Source of the DNA: CAYLYU01 sp964501925
GTDB taxonomy: Bacteria; Pseudomonadota; Zetaproteobacteria; Mariprofundales; Mariprofundaceae
DNA: 64,000 nucleotides
Direction: 5' to 3'
Assembly: GCA_964501925.1 (NCBI GenBank)
Contig: CAZCTM010000001.1
Coordinates: 1-64,000, forward strand
The notes beneath the pieces were generated by a model. The model ran no database searches. It was not told the origin of the DNA and saw only the letters and a list, made by a program, of their open reading frames with translations. Shown piece by piece: positions 7,527 through 15,439 of the stretch (position 1 is the stretch's first letter; each line of letters starts with the position of its first letter). A program made the position numbers and the translations under genes.

Positions 7527-8204
7527 ATAGCCAAGAGCGCTAACCGGCGGTTCCGGGATGAGATCTATGAGCAATTTACGCGCATTGGCAAGGCTATTTC
7601 CAGCCCCAAGCGGCTGGAGCTTCTTGATCTTCTGTGCCAGGGTGAACGAACGGTGGAGGCCCTGGCGAGGGCAGCAAACCTGAGTGTTGCCAATGCCTCT
7701 CAACATCTTAAAAGACTGCAGGCAGCCCGGCTGGTGGACTCGGAAAAATCGGGTCCTTTTGTGATCTACAGGATTGCGGACGAGACGGTTTATGCCTTTG
7801 TTCATGCCATTCGGGTCCTGGCAGAAAACCGACTGGCCGAGATCGAGCAGATCACACGGCAATTCCTGGAAGATAAAAAGGGGATGGAAGGTGTTGACCG
7901 AAAGTCGCTTCTTGAACGTGTGCGTTCAGGAGAAGCAATCGTTCTTGATGTACGCCCCCCCGAAGAATATCAGGCCGGCCATATTGAGGGTGCGATCTCC
8001 ATTCCCCTAAGAGAATTGGAAAAGCACTTGTCAGCGCTTCCCAGGGACAAGGAGATCGTTGCCTATTGTCGGGGTCCGTACTGCGTCATGTCCATTGAAG
8101 CTGTGCAGTTACTGCGTGCCAGGGGGTTTCGTGCCGCCCGTCTTGAAGATGATGTGTACGAATGGCGACTGCACGGATTACCTGTGACGAAGGGTAAGGG
8201 CTAG
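7527..8204 (+). CDS. ArsR-family HTH regulator fused to a rhodanese domain
   Basis: The N-terminal ~100 residues are an ArsR winged helix (FTRIGKAISSPKRLELLDLL, then ASQHLKRLQAARLVDSEKSG). The C-terminal ~100 residues are a rhodanese domain with active-site Cys in AYCRGPYC and the LDVRPPEEYQAGHI strand. Such fusions sense sulphur or redox species. The winged helix needs codons upstream of the first GTG (7653). The only start candidate after the in-frame stop at 7521 is ATA (7527), reading IAKSANRRF, with gggagagg just upstream. That suggests a non-canonical ATA start or an ATG-to-ATA change. Confidence 0.8.
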   Translation: MAKSANRRFRDEIYEQFTRIGKAISSPKRLELLDLLCQGERTVEALARAANLSVANASQHLKRLQAARLVDSEKSGPFVIYRIADETVYAFVHAIRVLAENRLAEIEQITRQFLEDKKGMEGVDRKSLLERVRSGEAIVLDVRPPEEYQAGHIEGAISIPLRELEKHLSALPRDKEIVAYCRGPYCVMSIEAVQLLRARGFRAARLEDDVYEWRLHGLPVTKGKG

Positions 8205-8216
8205 ATCGGCCTGCTG

Positions 8217-8250
8217 CTTAATCATTCAATTATTCAATTGAATGATTAAG
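8217..8250. repeat. AT-rich perfect hairpin (15-bp arms)
   Basis: Arms CTTAATCATTCAATT and AATTGAATGATTAAG are perfectly complementary around a 4-base loop. It lies 13 bases after the ArsR-rhodanese stop and 85 bases before the transglutaminase-like gene. No T-run follows, so it is more likely an operator (for example for the ArsR-type protein) or a transcript stabiliser than a classic terminator. Confidence 0.55.
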
Positions 8251-8334
8251 CTAACCTATTGAAATCATTGACAAAAATATATTTTCTCTGATAATCCGGG
8301 CCTGGTTTTTACAAAGAAGGTTCAAGGAGTTGAT

Positions 8335-9345
8335 ATGATAAAGAAAATGTTGTGGCTGTGTGCCTGCATGCTGTTTGTGTTGCCAACCACTTCGCTTGCG
8401 AAGGAACGCAGCGGCAGAGTCACTCTTGATGTGACCATTAATGCTCCATCAGACAGCAAGGATGTAAGGGTCTGGATTCCATATCCTGTCTCAGACAAGG
8501 TGCAGGATATATCCAATGTTGAGATCAAGGGCAATTTCACTCGAAGCGGTATTTACAGGGAGAAGGAGACCGGGAATCTTGCCCTTTATGCGGAATGGAC
8601 CAAACCTGTAAAGAACAGGGAGATCACCCTGAGCTTTGACGCCACCGGCAGGGAGCTGATAAAACGGGATTTTCCTGCAGAGCAGTCAGAGATTCCTGTA
8701 GAGGTAAAACCCTATCTAAAAAGCACACACTTCATTCCTACCGATGGCAAGATAAAAAAGATCGCCGAGAGCATCACCAATGACAAACAAACGATCAGTG
8801 AGAAGGCTCGGGCTGTTTATCAGTGGGTCATTGAAAATACCAAACGGGATCCGAATGTCAGAGGATGTGGAATTGGAGATGTCGAAGTCACCCTAGCCAA
8901 GAAAGGCGGTAAGTGTGCGGATATTAGTTCGGTATTTGTGGCAATTGCCAGGGCCGCAGGTGTTCCGGCACGGGAGGTCTTTGGCCTGAGGCTGGGGAAG
9001 AAGGATGATCAGGACATTACCAAGGGACATCATTGCTGGGCCGAGTTCTACGTACCCCATTATGGCTGGGTTCCGGCTGATCCCGCAGATGTCAGAAAGA
9101 TCATGCTGATCAAGAATCTTGATCTCAAGGCCGCCCGGAATTACGTCGACTATTATTTTGGTGCGGTCGAACAGTACCGGATTGCTCTGGCCAGGGGAGG
9201 AAGAGGGTATTACCTGAACCCGCGCCAGAATGATGGCCCGTTAAATTACTTCATGTATCCCTATGCCGAAGTAGACGGGAAATCACTCGAATGGCTGGCA
9301 GCACAAACGGACATTAAATACAAGATTTCGTTTAAGGCCAATTAA
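8335..9345 (+). CDS. Secreted transglutaminase-like cysteine protein
   Basis: A 336-residue protein with a signal peptide (ends near SLAKE, residue ~22), an N-terminal beta domain, and a transglutaminase-like core. The core has nucleophilic Cys in KGGKCADISSVF (residue ~198), His in KGHHCWAEFYV and Asp in GWVPADPADVRK. The catalytic triad is therefore complete. Family members act as peptidases or amidases on exported proteins. It lies just before an outer-membrane barrel gene. Role in this context unknown. Confidence 0.87.
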   Translation: MIKKMLWLCACMLFVLPTTSLAKERSGRVTLDVTINAPSDSKDVRVWIPYPVSDKVQDISNVEIKGNFTRSGIYREKETGNLALYAEWTKPVKNREITLSFDATGRELIKRDFPAEQSEIPVEVKPYLKSTHFIPTDGKIKKIAESITNDKQTISEKARAVYQWVIENTKRDPNVRGCGIGDVEVTLAKKGGKCADISSVFVAIARAAGVPAREVFGLRLGKKDDQDITKGHHCWAEFYVPHYGWVPADPADVRKIMLIKNLDLKAARNYVDYYFGAVEQYRIALARGGRGYYLNPRQNDGPLNYFMYPYAEVDGKSLEWLAAQTDIKYKISFKAN

Positions 9346-9477
9346 CTACTAAAGGTCCTAACGTGTAGCGCTGACTTGCTCGCGGCCTGATCCCGGCCGC
9401 AGGGCACGGCTATCTGCTGCCTGAAACCCGGGATTGATTTGATCAAAAATTCATACATGGAAAGGGGAGATGAAACA

Positions 9478-10566
9478 ATGAGAAAGCGGCCTAGGCTTAT
9501 TGAGATGATGATGATTGCCTGCGGCTTCACCCTGCTGCTTGTGGAAAGTGTGTCGGCGGCAGGCGTCACAGTCGATGATGAAGGGAAACTCTCCATAGGG
9601 ATGAAATCCTACATCAATGTGACAAGCACGAAGGTGACAACCAATGGACTAACCACGGCAAGAGATGCCGGACTTGCCGTGGACCGGTTCTATCTATGGT
9701 TAAAATATAAAATAGATGATGTATGGAGCGCCAAGATTACCACGGATGTGAACAATGAGCAGGGACGCACGGTGGTGCCCGGTATTGCCCCCGGACTGAA
9801 ACGCAACATGAATGTCTTTCTGAAGCATGCGTTCATCCAGGGAAGTTTTGCACCGGAGTTTAATGTAGTTGTGGGTTTGGCTGACACACCATGGATTCCG
9901 TATGAGGAAAGGCTCTGGCAACATCGTTATGTTACCAATGTGTATGTTGATGGTTACGGTTACGCCGATTCAGCGGATTACGGGGTAACCCTGAAGGGAA
10001 AGTTTGCGGACGGGATGTTTGGTTATTTTGCCTCCGTCGTTAATGGAGGCGGATATTCAAAGCCAAGCAAAAGCGATGCCCTCGATGTCAGTGCACGTCT
10101 GACCCTGCGTCCGCTTGACGGCCTGGATATTTCAGGTCATTACCGTGATGGCAAACGTGGAAAGAAGACACTGGCCAATCCGAATGCGGATGATCACACC
10201 CTGTGGCAGGGCCTGGTCAGTTATGGTATCAGTCAGGGCCGGTTTGGTGCCGGTTACATCAAGAATACCGTGACGACCGTGGCCGGCAGCGAAACCAGAA
10301 ATGCCGGATATGATATCTGGGCGTGGTACCATTTTACACCACAGGTTGGAATCTTTGGTCGCTACGACTACAAGAAGCAGACCATCACGGCCAGTACGGT
10401 GAATGAGAAACTTAATCGCTATATTGTTGGTCTGGAATACATTTACAGCAAAACCCTGAGGTTCTCCGCCGTGTACGATCACATCAGTGTGGACAACTCG
10501 GGCAATCAGCTTGGTATTGCGGGAAAGACCAGCAAGTACGGATTGTACTCGCAATTCATCTTTTAG
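9478..10566 (+). CDS. Outer-membrane beta-barrel porin-like protein
   Basis: I chose the ATG after aaaggggag, giving 362 residues with a signal peptide (ends near SAAG, residue ~27). The mature part consists of alternating amphipathic strands (for example FGAGYIKNTVTTV and WYHFTPQVGIFGRYDYKKQT) and ends in Phe (YSQFIF), the usual barrel-insertion signal. This is like OprP/OprO or short-chain porins. Substrate unknown. It ends just before a strong bidirectional terminator. An upstream in-frame start at 9439 is possible but lacks a ribosome site. Confidence 0.82.
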   Translation: MRKRPRLIEMMMIACGFTLLLVESVSAAGVTVDDEGKLSIGMKSYINVTSTKVTTNGLTTARDAGLAVDRFYLWLKYKIDDVWSAKITTDVNNEQGRTVVPGIAPGLKRNMNVFLKHAFIQGSFAPEFNVVVGLADTPWIPYEERLWQHRYVTNVYVDGYGYADSADYGVTLKGKFADGMFGYFASVVNGGGYSKPSKSDALDVSARLTLRPLDGLDISGHYRDGKRGKKTLANPNADDHTLWQGLVSYGISQGRFGAGYIKNTVTTVAGSETRNAGYDIWAWYHFTPQVGIFGRYDYKKQTITASTVNEKLNRYIVGLEYIYSKTLRFSAVYDHISVDNSGNQLGIAGKTSKYGLYSQFIF

Positions 10567-10585
10567 GGTTCAATACCGGGCCTGC

Positions 10586-10613
10586 AAAGGCAGCCGGTTT
10601 ACCGGCTGCCTTT
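10586..10613. terminator. Bidirectional rho-independent terminator
   Basis: A perfect 12-bp stem (AAAGGCAGCCGG / CCGGCTGCCTTT) with a TTTA loop sits between the convergent porin gene and the minus-strand 58-aa membrane gene. The A/T ends give a short T-run in both directions. Confidence 0.8.
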
Positions 10614-10641
10614 GGCTGGAAAATGCGGGAAACGGAATCGG

Positions 10642-10818
10642 TTAACTGTTCTTCCTTGTTATGTGGCCGTATGCAAACAGGCCAACACCGAGGATGCTGA
10701 TTACGGGATAAAAAATAGCCAGCTCAAACCCGATTATTCTGGACAACAGGGCGGTGATCACTCCCAGGCCGATCAGCATGGCGCCTAGTACCTGCAGCCT
10801 TAACCCCTTGCTGGGCAT
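10642..10818 (-). CDS. Small membrane protein (58 aa, two helices)
   Basis: From an ATG 2 bases after the CcdA-like stop, the frame encodes MPSKGLRLQVLGAMLIGLGV and a second hydrophobic stretch (IFYPVISILGVGLFAYG), ending KNS. It has two transmembrane helices and no motif. It is the last gene of the minus-strand maturation operon. A similarly sized two-helix protein follows the NxrC-like gene at 30396. Function unknown; an assembly factor is possible. Confidence 0.65.
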   Translation of the reverse strand: MPSKGLRLQVLGAMLIGLGVITALLSRIIGFELAIFYPVISILGVGLFAYGHITRKNS

Positions 10819-10820
10819 GG

Positions 10821-11519
10821 TCAGACAAGAAAGCCCAGGATTAACGCCTTGTAGTGTCTCATCAGACCGGTGATGGCGAGGATTGCGGGGATCAGAACAA
10901 TCAGGCCACAGATATTCTTTTTCAGGCGGACATGATGTGTTACAAGCCCGGTCCTGCTCAGAAGGAAGACGAGACCTATGCCTGTAACACCAAAGGCTAT
11001 ACTGATACCCAGACCATACCAGAGGGCCAGTTGCCAGCCTTTGGTCGCTGTCTGGGGTTGGGATGCCATGCCCATGATGTCTGACATGGTTGGGGTAATA
11101 CAGGGGGTGTAGATAAACGCAAAGCTGATGCCGATGAGCAGGGACAGGCCACTTAACAACAACGGACTGTGATACCTGCCCAGGAATGTAATACGGTCCA
11201 CTGTCAGGATATACATTGCGGCAAAGAGAATGATGATGCCTGCCACGAGTCTCAGATGGCTGATGTTGTAGACCAGAAGCTTACTGATATCCAGGCCTGA
11301 GGCGATAAGCAGAGAGTAGAAAACGGAAAAGCTTATGCCATAAGCAATACACGGCAGAAGCAGCCACTGGCGAATACTGGGGTTGGGTTCACGATCAAGG
11401 GATATCAGGTAGAGACCCACGATATAGGCAAGAAAAAACGGACTGATCTGCAGAAGACAAAACTGCCAGACGGAAAAAAATGAGGAAAAACCTCCCCACA
11501 GGGCACCAATGCTTCCCAT
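10821..11519 (-). CDS. CcdA/DsbD-type transmembrane thiol transporter
   Basis: A 232-residue protein with six predicted helices. It has the paired cysteines of the CcdA/DsbD-beta family: one in LLPCIAYG (helix 1 of repeat 1) and one in FIYTPCITPT (repeat 2). CcdA moves electrons from cytoplasmic thioredoxin to periplasmic TlpA/ResA proteins. Two TlpA genes lie immediately upstream in the same operon, so a full thiol-reduction chain is encoded together. It likely serves cytochrome c or copper-site maturation. Confidence 0.85.
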   Translation of the reverse strand: MGSIGALWGGFSSFFSVWQFCLLQISPFFLAYIVGLYLISLDREPNPSIRQWLLLPCIAYGISFSVFYSLLIASGLDISKLLVYNISHLRLVAGIIILFAAMYILTVDRITFLGRYHSPLLLSGLSLLIGISFAFIYTPCITPTMSDIMGMASQPQTATKGWQLALWYGLGISIAFGVTGIGLVFLLSRTGLVTHHVRLKKNICGLIVLIPAILAITGLMRHYKALILGFLV

Positions 11520-11521
11520 TA

Positions 11522-12031
11522 TTACGTTATCTCTTCAAGCCACTGAGCGAACTCATTTTTCTTATCTTTGATGTTTCCGTAAAAGGCCCGCTTGACGATA
11601 CCGGATTTGTCAATGAAGTAAGTGGTGGGTGGAGACCCTATACCATAGGCCTTTGCGATGGTCGCCCCATCATCGTATCCGGAAGGAAACGGAACATTCC
11701 ACTTATTGACGAATTTCTCGAATTTCGATTCTGCATCCTGAATGCCAACCATCAGAAAGGATATGTTGTCCTTATGTTGCTGATAGGCCTTGATCATCAA
11801 GGGAATGGAATCATTCGAGCAGGGGCACCAGGAGGCCATAAAGGTAATGACCAGTCCCTTGCCAGCAAACTGATCCAGCGTGACTTCTCCACCATTGACC
11901 AGTTTCAGGGTGAAAGGTGGCGCCTTTTTGCCGACCTCCAACAGGACCCTCCCCTCTTCACTGCATCCCGCAAGACTCGAGGCAAGGAAAAAAAGCAAAA
12001 CAGTGATTTTATAAAATTTGATCGAGTTCAT
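11522..12031 (-). CDS. TlpA-like lipoprotein with an atypical CxC active site
   Basis: A 169-residue thioredoxin-fold lipoprotein (lipobox LAGC near residue 22). Where relatives carry WCxxC this protein has FMASWCPCSNDSIP, so the two cysteines are spaced CxC. The rest of the fold is normal (cis-Pro region SPPTTYFI). The altered spacing should shift the redox potential or favour metal binding. The gene overlaps the next upstream TlpA gene by 23 bases. It is likely a periplasmic disulphide reductase or metallochaperone for the neighbouring respiratory proteins. Confidence 0.82.
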   Translation of the reverse strand: MNSIKFYKITVLLFFLASSLAGCSEEGRVLLEVGKKAPPFTLKLVNGGEVTLDQFAGKGLVITFMASWCPCSNDSIPLMIKAYQQHKDNISFLMVGIQDAESKFEKFVNKWNVPFPSGYDDGATIAKAYGIGSPPTTYFIDKSGIVKRAFYGNIKDKKNEFAQWLEEIT

Positions 12032-12524
12032 GGCGTAGCAGTTCCTCTGTTACAGTCCCCGGGTGGAAATAATTAATGACACCTTTCCTGTTAATAAAAT
12101 ACGTTGTAGGGAGCCCGTACAGCTTGAATGCATCCTTGATTTCGCCCGTGGTATCAAGCCCTACAGGAAGGGTAAAGTTTAATCGTTCTATAAACTTGTT
12201 GACATCCTTTGCCGTATCATCGACCGCAATGGCCAGAAAGGTAACCCCTTTAGGGGCGTATTCTGCCTGAATCTTCACGAGGGTAGGGCTTTCCTCCCGA
12301 CACGGATGGCACCATGAGGCGAAGAAGTTGATCAAGACCGGCTTGCCCTTGTAGGCACTTAATTGGAAGGTACTGCCGTCCATGAGCTCAATGGAAAAAT
12401 CAGGCGCAACCCTTTTCGCGGGAGGAGACTCATCTTTTGAAAGCAGCAAACTGATGACCACGAAGGCAAACAGTAAGCCGGTAACGGACAGGACAAGCAG
12501 TAGCTTGTGAGTTCTAGCTTTCAA
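12009..12524 (-). CDS. TlpA/ResA-like membrane-anchored thioredoxin
   Basis: A 171-residue protein with an N-terminal transmembrane anchor (residues 8-28) and a canonical active site FFASWCHPCREESP, followed by the cis-Pro loop GLPTTYFI. It is closely similar to the TlpA lipoprotein at 5566 (shared QLSAYKGKPVLINFFASW-like core). It should receive electrons from the CcdA homologue of the same operon and reduce apocytochrome c or CuA cysteines. Confidence 0.87.
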   Translation of the reverse strand: MKARTHKLLLVLSVTGLLFAFVVISLLLSKDESPPAKRVAPDFSIELMDGSTFQLSAYKGKPVLINFFASWCHPCREESPTLVKIQAEYAPKGVTFLAIAVDDTAKDVNKFIERLNFTLPVGLDTTGEIKDAFKLYGLPTTYFINRKGVINYFHPGTVTEELLRHELDQIL

Positions 12525-12658
12525 TGTGATCCCCCTGGATCAAAATTAGCCGTATGTTGAAGCTCGATGGTGCGGCAACAATCAGCTTGCCGCTGATTCC
12601 TCCTGCGTAACACACTGAAGGAAACCCTGTTTTCAGGCAAGTTGCGAGCGAAACCATT

Positions 12659-13471
12659 TTATTCCGCCATGGATGGTATGGGAAGTGTCCATTGGAAGAT
12701 GCGTTCTCTCATGCCCGGTAGGTGAATGGCAACTTCCATCGTTGCTGATTTGGTTTCATCGATGCCGGGGAAAATAAGTATCCCCTGAACATGATGACTC
12801 TGGCTGTCACGATAGAGAGCGGTCCAGTTGGTTGCTTTTTGCCAGTTGCTGTCGTCGAATTTGAGTGTTGCCATCTCCTTGAGGTTCCAGGGAGGGATCA
12901 TTCCCTGGTGCGTGTTCAGGTAAATGACAAAGACAGCTCCTTGTTTTTGTGGCGGTTCATTGCTGGCCAACATGTATGGCAACAGGTTTAGGTGCGCGTC
13001 TGGGATGAAAATGATGTCCAGATAGAGATCACTCTCACCGAAATCGCTTTTCCATAGATAATGCCTCACAAACTTCATGGTCTTTTCAGGCAGAACTGTC
13101 GGTATATTGCTCAGGAAGTTTGTCTGTAGATAGCGGGTGATCAGGTTGGCTTCACGATCGGTCAGGTTGGCCCGGTCAGGTGCCTTCATGCGTTTAACAA
13201 TCGTATCCCATTCCGCTGCTGTCCTCGGTCTGTTCTCAACAAGTTCGCTGCTGTGACATTTACGTGTGCAGTTGGTTAGATAGAGCTGCCTGACTTCGTT
13301 GGACGTGAGATGATCCACCAGGTTGTATTTGTAAAGCAGCAGCTTCCCCTGGTTGTTGGCGGTGTTCATCACTTCGCTGGGAGACATATCGAACAGGAAG
13401 ATCAATACGAACACAGCTCCCACTGCTGCCAGAAATAGCAAGGCACCAAAACTGATGAAAAAAGATTTCAC
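12659..13471 (-). CDS. Membrane-anchored cytochrome c-like protein with a CX3CH motif
   Basis: A 270-residue protein with an N-terminal anchor (residues 5-28). The region that resembles small haem domains reads NCTRKCHSSELV, followed by RTAAEWDTIVKRM and a YLQTNF helix. The haem motif is therefore CX3CH, with one residue more than usual. The C-terminal ~130 residues are a separate beta-rich domain with no CxxCH. It lies in an operon with CcdA, TlpA and CcmH homologues. If CX3CH binds haem, a dedicated lyase might be needed, which would explain the company. Confidence 0.65.
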   Translation of the reverse strand: MKSFFISFGALLFLAAVGAVFVLIFLFDMSPSEVMNTANNQGKLLLYKYNLVDHLTSNEVRQLYLTNCTRKCHSSELVENRPRTAAEWDTIVKRMKAPDRANLTDREANLITRYLQTNFLSNIPTVLPEKTMKFVRHYLWKSDFGESDLYLDIIFIPDAHLNLLPYMLASNEPPQKQGAVFVIYLNTHQGMIPPWNLKEMATLKFDDSNWQKATNWTALYRDSQSHHVQGILIFPGIDETKSATMEVAIHLPGMRERIFQWTLPIPSMAE

Positions 13472-13573
13472 TTGAGGTCTTCGTTTGCAGTTCCGATCAT
13501 GACGATCATGAAATACCCTTTGCTCTCCCTTCGAGAAAGGCGGCCGATTTGAGGGAGCAGGGAAGCTGAAGAT

Positions 13574-14017
13574 TCATGCGGCACCGGCTTTGGACTTGTT
13601 AAAAAAGAGTTTCTTCACGCCAACGTAGATTCCCAGGAACATAAGAGCAATCCATACAATAACCCCGGCCCATAATATGGCCCAGTCAATGGTGCTGAAA
13701 CCACGTGTGTACTGGTAAATTTTTCCCTGAATTCTCTGGAGCGGTGTAATACGGGCAGCATCACCGTATTTTTTCACAAAATAGTCGATGATCTCCTGTT
13801 TGCTCATTCCCTTGTTAATCAGTTCGCCCACCTGATTTTTCCAGGCAAGTCCGCAGGTCATGTTGCAATCCTGCAAGACAAGCGGGCATTCACAAGGACA
13901 GGCAAGATCCACAACCACCTCATTTACGGTTAATGCCTGGGCATTGCTGGATATAATGAAACTCGAAATCAGGAGAAGACCCAAGAACCCAGCCACCTTC
14001 TGTCCCGAAAGCTGCAT
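13574..14017 (-). CDS. CcmH/NrfF-like cytochrome c maturation protein
   Basis: A 147-residue protein with a signal peptide (ends near SNAQA). A CcmH-type helical domain follows: VNEVVVDLACPCECPLVLQD, then GMSKQEIIDYFVKKYGD. It ends with a C-terminal transmembrane helix. CcmH normally has LRCxxCQ; here the site is ACPCECPLVLQDC with two further Cys, so the redox site is remodelled. It presents or reduces apocytochrome c during haem attachment. The other Ccm genes are not in the window. It starts 1 base after the upstream lipoprotein gene ends. Confidence 0.82.
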   Translation of the reverse strand: MQLSGQKVAGFLGLLLISSFIISSNAQALTVNEVVVDLACPCECPLVLQDCNMTCGLAWKNQVGELINKGMSKQEIIDYFVKKYGDAARITPLQRIQGKIYQYTRGFSTIDWAILWAGVIVWIALMFLGIYVGVKKLFFNKSKAGAA

Positions 14018-14018
14018 G

Positions 14019-14891
14019 TCAGTTTCCTGCTCCGGTCTTCTTTCGCCGCTTGAGGATCCAGGCTATCAGAACAATCAGGATAACAGTCCCGATTCCAAAC
14101 ACGGCATAAACATATGTTCTTACTTTTTTCTGAGTCTCATATGGTGAGGATTTAAAGACTTTAGGCCCTTTCATAGATGTAAATTTGATATCTACGGATG
14201 GTTTCGGATCTTTCTTGATATAATCAAACTTAAATACAGTTTCCTGACCCTTCGCAATGCCATTCAGGGCATACACGAAATGCTTGAACCCTTTCACCAC
14301 GCTGATTGAATCATCCTTTTCCTCCAGTCTGGTGGCCTCTTCAGGAGGCGAGACGTGGAATGAACTGCTTCGCAAGGGTTGCTGAATATCAATTTCCATG
14401 TCGTTTACAGGGTGGTTTGTCTTGATCCTGTAGTCAAACTTCCTTTCATGCTTTGTCACATCAATCCGGGGGGTATGGAAACTGAGATAGAAGTTGGGAT
14501 ATGGGAGCAGGAGGCTGACTTCATCGAATGGCCCCTTGTTGACCGTCTTGTACAGTTGACAGAAATGCTGACCTTCATAGGAGAGGCTGCATGCATCACT
14601 GATAACGGAACCCTTTGGGACCAGAAAACTTGTTTTGATGGGATAGTTTTTTGCCTCCTCAAATCTTCCATCATAAATCACCAGCACGCTGGGATCGTCA
14701 TACTCCGGCCAAACGGAGACCCTCATGCGACCAATAGCGAGATCCGTTATTGCTTCACTTGTTTCCAGGGCGTGTTCGCTATCTCGCTCACAACCGGAAC
14801 CAAAGATGGGCAATATGAGGAACAAAAGAAGCACCAAATGTGGCTTACGTGTCTTATGATCTAGATCATTCATCTCGTTAACCGGTTTCAT
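14019..14891 (-). CDS. Lipoprotein with C-terminal transmembrane anchor, unknown function
   Basis: A 290-residue exported protein with a lipobox (FGSGC, near residue 34), a beta-rich periplasmic domain containing ISDACSLSYEGQHFCQLY, and a C-terminal helix (residues ~262-282) followed by RRKK. It is first in the minus-strand maturation operon, just before the CcmH-like gene. I do not recognise the family. The two cysteines and the context suggest a client or partner of haem/copper assembly. ATGATCTAGATCAT, an FNR-like core, lies within its first codons (14856). Confidence 0.6.
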   Translation of the reverse strand: MKPVNEMNDLDHKTRKPHLVLLLFLILPIFGSGCERDSEHALETSEAITDLAIGRMRVSVWPEYDDPSVLVIYDGRFEEAKNYPIKTSFLVPKGSVISDACSLSYEGQHFCQLYKTVNKGPFDEVSLLLPYPNFYLSFHTPRIDVTKHERKFDYRIKTNHPVNDMEIDIQQPLRSSSFHVSPPEEATRLEEKDDSISVVKGFKHFVYALNGIAKGQETVFKFDYIKKDPKPSVDIKFTSMKGPKVFKSSPYETQKKVRTYVYAVFGIGTVILIVLIAWILKRRKKTGAGN

Positions 14892-14988
14892 ACATCATTA
14901 CCTCTGACACCTCTGATGAATTCCAAGTCCAACCACCCAACAATTGTGCGCCAAATTTGTGCTGGACGCCACATCAACCGTGTTTTGG

Positions 14989-15018
14989 TCCTTTCAACCA
15001 AACTCCTTTCAACCAAAC
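14989..15018. repeat. 15-bp tandem direct repeat in the nosZ upstream region
   Basis: TCCTTTCAACCAAAC occurs twice with no spacer, 400 bases before the NosZ-like gene, within the 537-bp gap that separates it from the divergent lipoprotein gene. Function unknown; it may be a regulator site or slippage product. Apart from this repeat, the FNR box and the mini-ORF, I see nothing in the gap. Confidence 0.6.
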
Positions 15019-15223
15019 CTCGGTCTGAGGCAGTCTGTCGATTCACTCTCACCGTACTCTTCTGGATTTTATATGCCAATCCAATTGCAAAAATGAGCGT
15101 GGTCGTCTAACATTACTCTTTCATTAAGAGGACATGTATCCGAGTGTAGACGCACTGGCAACCAAGTCCTTTTCCTTTGTTTCTGAGAAATTTATCCGCT
15201 CAAATTTTCACCCGCTCCCAAGC

Positions 15224-15237
15224 TTGATCTAGATCAA
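15224..15237 (+). promoter_or_regulatory. Perfect FNR/Dnr box upstream of the NosZ-like gene
   Basis: TTGATCTAGATCAA is a perfect palindrome matching TTGAT-N4-ATCAA. If it acts as a class II site (centre at -41.5), transcription would start near 15272, leaving a ~157-base leader before the NosZ start. It could also serve the divergent maturation operon, though it lies 330 bases from that start. Confidence 0.85.
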
Positions 15238-15397
15238 GGAAGACAGGGGCTGATGATGGGATCTTAAGCAACTGTATAACGTCCGCCAGATGCCGCAATG
15301 ATGGCCGGATGATGGTTTCGACTGTTGCGTGATAAGAGCTGACGATAAATGAGGCTTGTTGAACGGGCCGACAGCAGTTGCGTAAATGGGAGGAACA

Positions 15398-15439
15398 ATG
15401 GAAGGAAAAAGAAAAACAGGGAGGAACAATGAAAAGTAA
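15398..15439 (+). CDS. Possible 13-codon leader ORF overlapping the nosZ start
   Basis: A duplicated ribosome-site/start block (gggaggaacaATG) occurs 31 bases before the NosZ start. The first copy opens MEGKRKTGRNNEK and stops 8 bases after the NosZ ATG. It could be a translational coupler or simply a duplication by-product. No protein function is implied. Confidence 0.3.
   Translation: MEGKRKTGRNNEK

Noticed and set aside
9434..9446. FNR box before the porin gene (TTGATTTGATCAA)
   Set aside because: The half-sites are right but the spacer is 3 rather than 4 bases, and it lies only 32 bases before the start codon, inside the likely leader.
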